64,000 bases of DNA from Teichococcus aestuarii (GTDB lineage Bacteria; Pseudomonadota; Alphaproteobacteria; Acetobacterales; Acetobacteraceae): the NCBI RefSeq assembly GCF_003116135.1, contig NZ_PDOA01000020.1:1-64000 (forward strand). The letters are read 5' to 3'. A program made the position numbers and the translations under genes. Shown piece by piece: positions 27,362 through 35,533 of this stretch (position 1 is its first letter; every line of letters starts with the position of its first letter). Under the pieces are notes generated by a model. The model searched no databases. It was not told the DNA's origin and was given only the letters and a program-made list of their open reading frames with translations.

Positions 27362-27375
27362 GTTGTACGTACAAC
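27362..27375. promoter_or_regulatory. Palindromic operator of the GntR regulator (site 1)
   Basis: GTTGTACGTACAAC is a perfect 14-bp palindrome in the 122-bp divergent gap between the enoyl-CoA hydratase and MmgE/PrpD genes. Its core TTGT-N-CGTACAA is repeated beside the GntR gene at 29783-29794, and is similar to known HutC-type sites. A possible -10 (TATAGT, 27356-27361) abuts it, consistent with repression. Confidence 0.75.
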
Positions 27376-27414
27376 ATGACAATGGCCCATCGGGGCCGGA
27401 TGGGAGACGCCCGC

Positions 27415-28872
27415 ATGGACCTCGACACCCCCCTCGCCCCCGCCACAGCCAGCCGGCCCGGCACCGCCGGCCCCACAGCGCGCCTGGCCGGCTTCGCCGC
27501 CGGGCTGCGCTACGCCGCGATCGACGAGGCCGCGCGCCAGGCCGCGCGGCGCCACCTCATCGACACGCTCGGCGCCATGATCGCCGGCGCCGGGCAGGAG
27601 GCCACCACATCCGGACGCAACGCCATGCGGGCAGCGGGCGTGGGTGCCGGCATGGTGCCGGTGCCGGGCCTCGGCGAGTGCTACGACGCCCTCAGCGCCG
27701 CCTGGCTGGGCGGCACCAGCGCGCATGGGCTGGAGCTGGATGACGGCCACCGGCCGGGCTCGGTGCATCCCGGCGCGGTGGTGGTGCCGGCCTCGGTCAG
27801 CCTCGCCTTCCTGCGCCACTCGACCGGTGAAGAACTGCTGACCGCCATTGTCGCGGGCTACGAGGCCTGCTGCCGCATCGCCGCCGCCAGCCATCCGCGC
27901 GCCCGCTGGCGCGGCTTCCACAACACCGGCACCGCCGGCGTCTTCGGCGCGGCGGTCGCCGGCGCCTCCCTCATGCGGATGGACGCCGCGGCGGTGGAGA
28001 ACGCCATCGGCACCGCCGCCTCCTATGCCGCCGGCCTGTTCACCTTCCTCGGCGGCGGCGACGTCAAGCGCACCCATCCCGGCCATGCGGCGCGCGAGGG
28101 GCTGATGGCGGCGCTGCTCACCGAGGCCGGGCTGCCCGCCCCGCGCGGCGCGCTGGAGATGAAGGAAGGCTTCTTCCACGCCTATGCGGGCGGTGACACC
28201 GGCGCCTTCGACGGCGCGGCGATCGACCTGATGAGTGCTGGCGGCCATCACCCGGACAGCCTCCTCGCGGTCGCCAACTGCTACATCAAGCCCTATGCCT
28301 GCTGCCGCCACATCCATCCCGGCATCGATGCCGTGCTGGCCATCCTGCGGGAGGAGGGGATGACGGCGGAGGCGGTGGAGCGGGTCGAGATCGGCACCTA
28401 CGCCATCGCCGCCACGCATGGCGCGGTGGGGTGGTCGGAGATGACCACGGCGCAGATGAGCTTCCCCTTCGTCATCGCCACGGCGCTGCGCGCGGGCCGC
28501 GTCAGCCTCGCCGATTTCAGCGCCGCGCACCGGGCCGACCCGGAGACGCTGGCCCTCGCCGGGCGCGTCTCGGTGGTCGTCGACCCGGGCTGCGAGGCCG
28601 ACTATCCGTCTAAGCGCAGCGCCCATGTGACCGTGACCACCCGGGACGGCCGCCGGCTGCACCGCTACGTGCCCGAGCCCTTCGGCGGCGCCCGCAACCG
28701 CCTCTCCGATGATGGGATCAGCGCGAAGTTCCTGGACCTCGCCGCCCCCGTGCTCGGCGCCGCGGCGGCGGAGGCCGTGCTCGGCCGGCTCTGGCGGATC
28801 GACCAGGTCGATGATGTCGCGCCCATCCTCGAGGCCGCCGCGCTGGCCGGGGGCGGCGGCCGCAGCGTCTAG
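27415..28872 (+). CDS. MmgE/PrpD-family protein
   Basis: 485 residues from ATG 27415, chosen because GGGAGA lies seven bases upstream; the frame opens at 27376 within the operator. MmgE/PrpD fold: RHLIDTLGAMIAGAGQEATT, LELDDGHRPGSVHPGAVVVPA (conserved catalytic-site region), FHNTGTAGVFGAAVAGA, and YIKPYACCRHIHPGIDAV. The family includes 2-methylcitrate dehydratase and cis-aconitate decarboxylase, acting on tricarboxylic or dicarboxylic acids. Divergent from the CoA-ligase operon and sharing a GntR operator with it, it probably belongs to the same acid catabolic pathway. Confidence 0.88.
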   Translation: MDLDTPLAPATASRPGTAGPTARLAGFAAGLRYAAIDEAARQAARRHLIDTLGAMIAGAGQEATTSGRNAMRAAGVGAGMVPVPGLGECYDALSAAWLGGTSAHGLELDDGHRPGSVHPGAVVVPASVSLAFLRHSTGEELLTAIVAGYEACCRIAAASHPRARWRGFHNTGTAGVFGAAVAGASLMRMDAAAVENAIGTAASYAAGLFTFLGGGDVKRTHPGHAAREGLMAALLTEAGLPAPRGALEMKEGFFHAYAGGDTGAFDGAAIDLMSAGGHHPDSLLAVANCYIKPYACCRHIHPGIDAVLAILREEGMTAEAVERVEIGTYAIAATHGAVGWSEMTTAQMSFPFVIATALRAGRVSLADFSAAHRADPETLALAGRVSVVVDPGCEADYPSKRSAHVTVTTRDGRRLHRYVPEPFGGARNRLSDDGISAKFLDLAAPVLGAAAAEAVLGRLWRIDQVDDVAPILEAAALAGGGGRSV

Positions 28873-28916
28873 CGCCCCGTTCGCGCGAAGGCGACGGCCG
28901 GGCGGAGGAGGCCGCC

Positions 28917-29747
28917 CTAGCCTTCGCCCTCCGGCGCGCCGAGGCGGAGCGCGTAGGCGAAGCGGTCCGCGGCGGCGTGGTGGTTCTCGGTGGCCTCCAG
29001 CAGCCGGCCATCCGCCGCCAGGAAGCGCCGCCGGATATGCAGGCCGGGCGAGCCGGCCGGCACCGCCAGCAGCTCCGCCACAGGGGCCGGCAGGCTGATG
29101 GCGGTGATCTCCTGCAGCACCTCGGCCACCGCCACGCCCATCCGCTGCCCGATCAGCCGGTAGGCGGGCGTCGTCACCAGCTCGGGCAGCGTCGTCACGG
29201 CGGCGAACTCGGCCGCCACGTGCAGGTCCACCACGGAGATCGGCGGGCGGCTCCGGTCCTCCGGCCAGCGCAGGCCGCGCAGGTGCACCCAGCGGCTGCC
29301 AGCCTCGGCGCCGATCCGTGCGGCGTGGGCGGCATCCGCCGTCACCGTCTCGCGCGAGAGCAGTTCCAGCCGGGTGGGCGTCGCATAGCCCATCACGTCC
29401 GTGACGGAGCGCACCGCCAGCACGTAGTCGCTGCGCGGCTGGTCGGCGATGACGCGCGTGCCGACCCCCTGGGCACCGGCGACGAGGCCCAGCTCGCGCA
29501 GCCGCCGCAGCGCCTGCCGGATGGTGGACCGGCTGACGGCGAAGTGCTCGGCGAGTTCCTGCTCGGTGGGCAGCAGCGAGCCGACGGGCCGCCCCTTGTC
29601 CAGGATCTCGCCCGCCAGGGTGGCGGCCACGCTCGCATAGCGCGGCTGGGCGCTGGACAGCAGCTGGCTGACCGCGGGTGAGAGCGGGGCGGAGCGCGCT
29701 TCCCGGGCGGGAAGCGAGGGACGGATCGGGAGCTTGCTTCTCGACAT
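28917..29747 (-). CDS. GntR/HutC-family regulator with UTRA ligand domain
   Basis: 276 residues from ATG 29747. The winged helix is LLPTEQELAEHFAVSRSTIRQALRRLRELGL (in pieces) followed by QGVGTRV; the C-terminal ~150 residues form the UTRA effector fold (ISVVDLHVAAEFAAV, LHIRRRFLAADGRLLEATENHH). HutC-group proteins are repressors released by an organic acid or amino-acid metabolite. It is convergent with MmgE/PrpD (45 bp between stops) and divergent from the Bug-type binding-protein gene. The same palindrome beside it and in front of MmgE/PrpD indicates it controls both, and probably itself. Confidence 0.88.
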   Translation of the reverse strand: MSRSKLPIRPSLPAREARSAPLSPAVSQLLSSAQPRYASVAATLAGEILDKGRPVGSLLPTEQELAEHFAVSRSTIRQALRRLRELGLVAGAQGVGTRVIADQPRSDYVLAVRSVTDVMGYATPTRLELLSRETVTADAAHAARIGAEAGSRWVHLRGLRWPEDRSRPPISVVDLHVAAEFAAVTTLPELVTTPAYRLIGQRMGVAVAEVLQEITAISLPAPVAELLAVPAGSPGLHIRRRFLAADGRLLEATENHHAAADRFAYALRLGAPEGEG

Positions 29748-29782
29748 GCTTGGTTGACTTGTCTCTCTAAGCCTAGATACGG

Positions 29783-29794
29783 TTGTTCGTACAA
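29783..29794. promoter_or_regulatory. Palindromic operator of the GntR regulator (site 2)
   Basis: TTGTTCGTACAA differs from the core of site 1 (TTGTACGTACAA) by one base. It lies 36 bp before the GntR start and 53 bp before the Bug-protein start, so it could control both promoters. A TTGACT hexamer (29754-29759) is nearby. Confidence 0.75.
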
Positions 29795-29846
29795 GAGCAC
29801 AACAGGCCGGCACTGCCTGTCGAAGTGCCTTCAGCGGAGGATCTCC

Positions 29847-30824
29847 ATGACAGTCTCCATCAGCCGCCGTGGCCTAATCGGCGGCCTCTCCGGCCTCGCC
29901 CTTCCTGCCCTGTGGGCCCGGCCCGCCCAGGCGAAATGGCCGGACCGGCCGATCCGCCTGGTGGTTCCCTACACGCCGGGCGGCAGCAATGACGCGCTGG
30001 CCCGGCCGCTGGCCGAGGCGCTGCAGGGCACGCTGGGCAAGCCGGTCATCGTCGAGAACCGCCCGGGCGCCGGCAGCACGCTCGGCGCCGGCTTCGTCGC
30101 AAATTCGCCGCCCGACGGCTACACGTTTCTCCTCGCCTCGACCTCTTTCGCGACCAGCTCCACCTATCTCAAGACCCCCTACGACGCGCTGGAGAGCTTC
30201 GATCCCGTGGCGCGCATCTGCCTGGCCCCCATGCTGATCGTGACCAAGCCGAACGGCTTCCCGGACATGCGCACCCTGGTGGGGGCGGCGCGGGAGGGTG
30301 CCGGGCGGGTGCAATACGCCATGGCCGGCATGGGGGCGGTGGGCCACTTCACCATGGAGGCGTTCAACGCCGCCGCCGGGCTGAGCATGGAGCCGGTGCC
30401 CTATTCCGGGATCTCGCCCGCGCAGGCGGACCTGCTGGCGGGGCGGGTGGACATCATGGTGACGACGCTGGCCTCCATCAGCAACCTCGTCACCAGCAAC
30501 CAGGTCCCCGTGCTCGCCTATACCAGCAGCGAGAGGATGAGCTACGCGCCGCAGATCCCGACGGTGAAGGAGGCGACCGGCATCGACTTCGCCGTGGATG
30601 TCTGGTGGGGCGTGCTGGCGCCGAAGGGGACCCCGGCTCCCATCCGGGAGGAGTTGCACGGTGCCATCAACCAGATCATCGGGACTGAGCGCTACACGAA
30701 GTTCCTGGCGCTCGAAGGAGCGAAGCCCATGCCGCAGAGCATGGCGGAGTTCGGCTCCTTCGTCGCGGCTGATATCGCCCGCTGGCGGAAGCTGGCGCAG
30801 GATGCGCGCATAAAGGCCAGTTGA
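29847..30824 (+). CDS. Bug-family tripartite tricarboxylate transporter substrate-binding protein
   Basis: 325 residues, ATG 29847 after a GGAGG site. Signal peptide with twin arginines at ISRRGLIGGLSGLALPALW, cleaved after AQA. The mature protein shows the Bug signatures: WPDRPIRLVVPYTPGGSNDALAR, VIVENRPGAGSTLGAGFVANSPPDGYTFL (in pieces), and the domain-closing segments. Bug proteins bind carboxylates in the periplasm and deliver them to the TctA/TctB membrane subunits. No TctA or TctB gene is present within the window, so it must borrow membrane components or act as a sensor. Divergent from the GntR gene. Confidence 0.87.
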   Translation: MTVSISRRGLIGGLSGLALPALWARPAQAKWPDRPIRLVVPYTPGGSNDALARPLAEALQGTLGKPVIVENRPGAGSTLGAGFVANSPPDGYTFLLASTSFATSSTYLKTPYDALESFDPVARICLAPMLIVTKPNGFPDMRTLVGAAREGAGRVQYAMAGMGAVGHFTMEAFNAAAGLSMEPVPYSGISPAQADLLAGRVDIMVTTLASISNLVTSNQVPVLAYTSSERMSYAPQIPTVKEATGIDFAVDVWWGVLAPKGTPAPIREELHGAINQIIGTERYTKFLALEGAKPMPQSMAEFGSFVAADIARWRKLAQDARIKAS

Positions 30825-30889
30825 CGCAACTCAACATTTACGGTGCCTTTCAAAACCTGGGCAGATGGCAGGGCCGCACAGATCTGAGT

Positions 30890-31425
30890 GGCAGGGCGAA
30901 GCCCCTGATCTCAGATGAACTCTGGCCGGTGATCGAGCCGCTGCTACCGCCGGAGGAATCCAAGCCACGAAAGGCGGGCGACCGGCGGTACCTCCCCGAG
31001 CCGCCTTGAGCGGCATCCCCTTTGTTCTCCGCTCGGCATATCGCGGGAGAGGGGCTGCGGATCTGGCATCACCTGCTGGCGGGGCTGGCAGGAGACTGGT
31101 GTGTGGGACCGGCTGCACCATGAGTTGCTGCTGCGGCGCTTGCGCCATGCGGACCGCATCGGCTGGAGCCGCGCAGCGCGTCCATTGCAGCCAAGAGGGA
31201 GCGCCGGAACAGGCCGCGAACCCGGTGGATCGCGGCCAGGCGGGCATCGAGCGCCACCTCGTCATCGGCCGGCGCCTGCCTGCTGCAGGAAACCCGGGCG
31301 ACCCCGTCGCAGACCAGACAAGCTATACGCTACGAGCGCAGGATTGACATCCACCATGCCTTCGCCGCGCTCGCCTGCTTCCTTATCTGCCCCAAGGTAC
31401 TGCAGGGCAGGTTTCGAAAAGCGAT
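30890..31425 (+). mobile_element. IS5-family transposase remnant
   Basis: Pieces of an IS5-family transposase appear in order, in different frames: LISDELWPVIEPLLPP (30902-30950), then GVWDRLHHELLLRRLRHADRIGWSRA (about 31101-31180; key motif DRLHHELL), then NPVDRGQAG and GRPRRRPDKLYA (about 31210-31330), and the end IRYERRIDIHHAFAALACFLICP (31323-31395, in a further frame). The catalytic core is lost by deletion and frameshifts. It is a dead, old copy lying downstream of the Bug-protein gene. Confidence 0.75.
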
Positions 31426-31470
31426 GTATGCCGCTGCGCAAGACAGTCAGTTTAAAATATGGCTGTCAGG

Positions 31471-33756
31471 CTAGAAATCGAAGGAAGCGGATACAATGAA
31501 AGTACGCGGGGACCCTACGGTGACGAAGTTACCGGTAGTGAGCCAGTAATTTTCTCCGAAGGCATTCTCCAGGTTGGCACGCAGCGTAACCGGCTTGTTG
31601 GAGATTTCCGTCGTATAGCGGGCGCCGAAATCCACGCGTGTCCAGCTGTCGAAGCGCAGCGTATTGGCGGTGTTCAGGTAGGCGCCCGAGGTGTAGATCA
31701 GGCGGCTGTTCAGGGCGAGGCCGGTCACCCCCGGCACGTCCCAGTCCAGGGCACCCGAGAAGGTCTTGTCCGGCACGCCTGCGGCGTCGTTGCCACGCTC
31801 GGCAGGGTTGGTGGGGTTGGTCAGCTCGGGCTTGAGGAAGGTCGCACTGGCCAGGGCGCGCAACCCCGGCACGACCTCGCCATAGGCGGAGAGTTCCACG
31901 CCCCTGTTCCGCTGCTCGCCGTCATAGGCGAGATTGTTCTCGGGCGTGCGGATCGAGTTTGGCCGGGCGATCTGGAACACCGAGGCGACGGTGGTGATAC
32001 GGCCCCAATCCACCTTCACGCCGGCCTCGTACTGCTCGGACTTGTAGGGGGCGAGGACCTCGCCGGTGTTATCGTAGCCAGCCCCGACGATGGTTCCGCG
32101 CGTCAGGCCCTGCGCGTAGTTCGCGTAGAGGGAGACGTTCTGCCAGGGCTTCACCACCAGCCCGAAGAGCGGTGTCGTCGCATCCGCGTCGTACCGGCTT
32201 GTCCGCGCCTGGGTTGCGGTGTTGTAGCTGTTGACCTCCACGTTCTGGAAGCGGACGCCGCCGGTCAGCAGCACCCGGTCGTTCAGGAAGGACAGGGTGT
32301 CGGCCACCGCCAGGCTCGAGAATTCCGTCAGTGACGCCCGCCGCGGATCGGTGCGCGGGGCGGTGATGGGCGGCAGCGGCGCCGGGTTGTAGATGTTGGA
32401 GGGATAGCCGGTGGAGGAGGGGATGTAGGCGTTGCCCGCCTCCTGCCGTAGGCCCGAATAGCCGATGTTGAGGGTGTGGCCGATGCCCAGCGTGTTGAAG
32501 CGGACATTGGCGCCCACGGTGCCGCTCACGGTCTCGCTGTAGGAATCGTAGTAGGAATTGGTGAGCGGGAAGTTGCCGAGCGCATTGGCGCCGCCGGGGC
32601 GGGAGTCGGGGAAGGTCTGCTCATTCCACCCGTCGCGGTAGCCGATGGCGGCATAGGCGGTCACCGAGTCCGTCACATCGTACTCGACCCGGGTGGCTAT
32701 GGTGCTGTCCTGCTGGCGCAGGCTGGTGCCGGGATACCAATTGCTGCGCGCGTCCGGCGGAGACGGGATGTAGGCGATGGTGGGCAGCAGGGTGAGCTGC
32801 GGGCGGAAGTTCTTCGTGTCGTCACGCTGGAAGATGCCGTCGACAGACCAGCGCAGCCGGTCGCCGCGGTAGTCCAGCCCCAACGCGGCGAGGCCGCTGC
32901 GCAGGTTGCCATCGTCGATCGAAGCCTCGCCATCGCGATACAGGCCGTTGAAGCGCACGCCCCACTCGTTGTTCGCCCCGTAGCGGCGGGCCACATCGGC
33001 CTGGATGCCGAAATTGCCGTCGCTCATGAAGGTCGGCGTCAGGCGGGTCAGGGGCTGATCGCCGGCACGCTTGGTGATGATGTTGATGCCGCCGCCGATG
33101 CTGCCGCCCGGCGAGATGCCGTTGATGAACGCGCCAGGCCCTCTGAGGAGCTCGATCCGCTCGATATACGCCGCCTGGGCGCGGTTGGAGGAGATCAGGC
33201 CGTACAGGCCGTTCAGGCCGACATCCTGGCTGCCGACCTGGAAGCCGCGGATCGAGAAGGTATCGTCGAAGCCGTTGCTGCCGGTCGTGAGGCGGACGGA
33301 GGAATCATTGATCAGCGTATCGGCCGCGGTCCGGCCTTGCTGGTTCTCGATCAGTTCGGATGTGTAGCTGGTGGTGCTGAAGGGCGAGTCCAGCACGCTC
33401 CTGGCACCCAGCAGGCCCAGCGATCCACCTTGCGCGACCTGGCCACCCGCATATAGCGGCGGCAACGCCGCCGGTGCAGCGTCAGTCGTGACATTCAAGG
33501 TTGGCAGCGTGATCACGCCAGGTGTAGAGCCGGTCTCCGCTGCCGGTGACGCTACATCAGGATTTGCTGCCTGTTGCGCATAGGCAGCCGGGACAACGGA
33601 AAGGCCAAGGAGCACCACGGCTCCGGCTGCCTGCCTGATGAGCGCATCAGGGCGGGTTCCAAACGATACTCCAGCCAGATCGTTAGCCACATCGCTTTGG
33701 CGGCTGCCATGACGGACAACCAGCCATGTGCTGGTCTGGTGGTTGGTTGGACTCAT
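31471..33756 (-). CDS. TonB-dependent siderophore receptor
   Basis: 761 residues from ATG 33756, chosen because GAGG precedes it; ATG 33780 nearer the Fur box has no ribosome site. A long signal region ends near AAYAQQ. The plug domain has TLNVTTDAAPAALPP (TonB-box region), DTFSIRGFQVGSQDVGLNGLYG, ERIELLRGPGAFINGISPGGSIGGGINIITKRA (in pieces). The rest is the 22-strand barrel, ending in FIVSASFDF with a terminal aromatic residue as required for outer-membrane insertion. Such receptors import ferric siderophores with TonB-ExbBD energy. No siderophore synthesis or inner-membrane transport genes are adjacent. A strong Fur box precedes it. Confidence 0.92.
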   Translation of the reverse strand: MSPTNHQTSTWLVVRHGSRQSDVANDLAGVSFGTRPDALIRQAAGAVVLLGLSVVPAAYAQQAANPDVASPAAETGSTPGVITLPTLNVTTDAAPAALPPLYAGGQVAQGGSLGLLGARSVLDSPFSTTSYTSELIENQQGRTAADTLINDSSVRLTTGSNGFDDTFSIRGFQVGSQDVGLNGLYGLISSNRAQAAYIERIELLRGPGAFINGISPGGSIGGGINIITKRAGDQPLTRLTPTFMSDGNFGIQADVARRYGANNEWGVRFNGLYRDGEASIDDGNLRSGLAALGLDYRGDRLRWSVDGIFQRDDTKNFRPQLTLLPTIAYIPSPPDARSNWYPGTSLRQQDSTIATRVEYDVTDSVTAYAAIGYRDGWNEQTFPDSRPGGANALGNFPLTNSYYDSYSETVSGTVGANVRFNTLGIGHTLNIGYSGLRQEAGNAYIPSSTGYPSNIYNPAPLPPITAPRTDPRRASLTEFSSLAVADTLSFLNDRVLLTGGVRFQNVEVNSYNTATQARTSRYDADATTPLFGLVVKPWQNVSLYANYAQGLTRGTIVGAGYDNTGEVLAPYKSEQYEAGVKVDWGRITTVASVFQIARPNSIRTPENNLAYDGEQRNRGVELSAYGEVVPGLRALASATFLKPELTNPTNPAERGNDAAGVPDKTFSGALDWDVPGVTGLALNSRLIYTSGAYLNTANTLRFDSWTRVDFGARYTTEISNKPVTLRANLENAFGENYWLTTGNFVTVGSPRTFIVSASFDF

Positions 33757-33789
33757 CGAGGCAGCCTCATGGCAATGCATTCAAATGTT

Positions 33790-33807
33790 GATAATGATTA
33801 TCATTAG
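33790..33807 (-). promoter_or_regulatory. Fur box
   Basis: GATAATGATTATCATTAG contains the palindrome TAATGATTATCATTA and is close to the 19-bp Fur consensus. It lies 33 bp upstream of the TonB-receptor start, indicating iron repression. Confidence 0.9.
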
Positions 33808-33831
33808 CATGGTTGGGTTACATTGGACAAG

Positions 33832-34050
33832 CTTCTCAGGCGCAGTCCTTGCTGTTGGATTTCGACATTCGATGCGCTTTCCAAACCGACCTCGAAATGC
33901 GTTGAGGCAGATGAAGGAGCGGGCGCAGGCGGTGGAGGCATGATGGATGTCGAGCCTGCGCTCGCAGCGGATGACGAGGCGGCGGAGGCGGTTCGTCCAG
34001 GCAAAAGCCGCGCTCGTCTCCTGAACCAGGCGCCGTACAGCCGGGATCGG
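33832..34050 (-). mobile_element. IS5-family transposase C-terminal fragment, second element
   Basis: On the minus strand the line reads FAWTNRLRRLVIRCERRLDIHH then RSFICLNAFRGRFGKR, the C-terminal end of an IS5-family transposase (compare IRYERRLDIHxAF and CLIxLN). It is cut off on its 5' side at the TA where the better preserved IS5 element starts (34055-34056), so that element may have inserted into an older one. Confidence 0.65.
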
Positions 34051-34056
34051 CGGCTA

Positions 34057-34077
34057 GAGGCTGTTATGGACCTGCGG
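34057..34077 (+). repeat. Left terminal inverted repeat of the IS5 element
   Basis: 21 bp starting GAGGCTGTTATGG, pairing with 34827-34847 with one mismatch. Confidence 0.85.
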
Positions 34078-34102
34078 GTGGGTCACGATCAGGCTGCGGG
34101 GC

Positions 34103-34840
34103 ATGAGTGCCCGCAAGCCCTACCCCTCTGACGTTTCCGACGACGGATGGGCGTTGGTGGCGCCCTACCTGACATTGCTGTCCGAGGATGCCCAACAGCG
34201 TGAGCACAGCTTGCGCGAGGTGTTCAACGGCCTGCGCTACGTGGTGAAGACCGGTGCACCCCGGCGCTGGATGCCGAACGACCTGCCGCCCTGGGCTGCG
34301 GTGTACCAGCAGGCCCAGCGCTGATTGGCGGCAGGCTGCTTCAAGGCTCTGGCCGAGGATCTGCGGACGGTGCTGCGCCTGGCGGCCGGGCGAAAGGCGC
34401 AGGCCAGCGCTGTCATTCTGGACAGTCGGACGCTGCGCTCCTCTCCTGAGAGCGGCGAGCGGGCGGGGTATGACGGCGCCAAGCGCAAGAATGGTTCCAA
34501 GCTTCACCTGGCAGTCGGCACGCTGGGCCATCTGTTGGCTCTCCATGTCACGCCCGCCAGCACGGATGACCGTGCTGAGGTCGGGCGGCTGGCCCGGGCG
34601 GTGCAGGCCTCCACCGGGCAGAGCGTCGAACTGGAGGTCGTGAAGTTGCCGGAGGCCAGGCGCGGCTTCGTGCTTCTGCCGCGGCGCTGGGTGGTCGAGC
34701 GGTCGTTTGCCTGGGCCAGCCGCTTTCGGCGGCTGGTGAAGGACTACGAGCGCTATGCCACCACTCTTGCCGATCTCCACCTCGTCGCCTTCGCCTGCAT
34801 CATCCTCAAGCAAGCCGCTCGACTGGCCGCAGGTCCATGA
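34103..34840 (+). pseudogene. IS5-family DDE transposase, inactive
   Basis: The frame opens SARKPYPSDVSDDGWALVAPY and proceeds through the IS5 core. A TGA (34322-34324) replaces the expected Trp codon in the segment QQAQR-stop-LAAGCF. Further on, [10 protein letters not shown] joins directly to [14 protein letters not shown]: compared with the family, about 24 residues containing YVDQGYTGE with the second catalytic Asp are missing. The C-terminal [18 protein letters not shown] and the last Glu region are intact. The protein cannot transpose; the element could only move in trans. Confidence 0.85.
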
Positions 34841-34847
34841 CAGCCTC
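34827..34847 (-). repeat. Right terminal inverted repeat of the IS5 element
   Basis: Reverse complement begins GAGGCTGTCATGG; one mismatch (T to C) against the left repeat. Confidence 0.85.
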
Positions 34848-34855
34848 TATGTCGG

Positions 34856-35533
34856 TCAAGATAGGCAGGCAGAGTATGCTGAAGCTTCAGCGAGTAGTGT
34901 TGCTCCCGCGGCCGAACCGGACCGCACAACTTCAGCCAGGGCCGCGAAGCGGCCGGCATCCATGCTGAGCGTGGTAGCGATCCATACCACCCGGCCATCA
35001 GCCTGCTCCACGGTCTCGGTGCGCCAGCCGTCGTTGCCACTCACGGGAGCGCCGCCACGAGGTCCGAGCCAGAGGCCGAGGCGGCAGCCGCGGGGGCCAA
35101 CATAGCCCGCATAGGTTCCGCCGCCAGTTGGCTCGATCCAGCTCAGCCGCAGTCCAGCGGCGGATAAATCGGGCAGGCCGGGAGCAGCACTGGCTGTATC
35201 CGCGGTTGCGGCTAAGAAGCGGCGATGGGCAGCCAGGGAGGGTGTTTCCCGCCCCGGGAGCAGGACGAGACCAGCCGCAGCCAGCGAGAGGGCGATCAAG
35301 GTTCCGCCCACCAGCGCCGGCCTTCGCCAGAGCGGCTGCGCCGGTTCAACCGGCATGCCGGGCATCGGCAGGTTGGCGTCGATCGCCGTGGTCAATGCCC
35401 TCAGTCGCGCCAGATCCGCTAATCGGGCGGTCAGTGATGGGTCATCGCGCAGGGCACGGGCCGTGTCCGAAGCCTCCGCCGGCGACAACTCGCCGTCCAG
35501 CAGGCCGTTCAGGCGCTCGTCCATGCCACTCAA
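34856..35533 (-). CDS. Anti-sigma factor, membrane-anchored
   Basis: 225 residues from TTG 35533 (overlapping the sigma stop as TTGA, with GGAGGAAG six bases upstream); ATG 35524 is an alternative. The N-terminal domain DERLNGLLDGELSPAEA is the helical anti-sigma part; one membrane helix follows (PALVGGTLIALSLAAAGLVLL in pieces, about residues 75-95), and the C-terminal ~125 residues would lie in the periplasm. It presumably holds the ECF sigma factor inactive until an envelope signal. The zinc-binding HxxxCxxC of ZAS proteins is absent. The IS5 element inserted 9 bp past its stop but left the frame intact. Confidence 0.8.
   Translation of the reverse strand: MSGMDERLNGLLDGELSPAEASDTARALRDDPSLTARLADLARLRALTTAIDANLPMPGMPVEPAQPLWRRPALVGGTLIALSLAAAGLVLLPGRETPSLAAHRRFLAATADTASAAPGLPDLSAAGLRLSWIEPTGGGTYAGYVGPRGCRLGLWLGPRGGAPVSGNDGWRTETVEQADGRVVWIATTLSMDAGRFAALAEVVRSGSAAGATLLAEASAYSACLS

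Larger units (their letters stand above)
34057..34847 (+). mobile_element. IS5-family insertion sequence with intact ends
   Basis: A 791-bp element. Terminal inverted repeats of 21 bp at 34057-34077 and 34827-34847 match at 20 of 21 positions, starting GAGGCTGT and ending CTGCGG. It is flanked on both sides by TA (34055-34056 and 34848-34849), consistent with a short target duplication. It carries a single transposase gene, which is broken. The right end is 9 bp from the stop of the anti-sigma gene. Confidence 0.85.
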
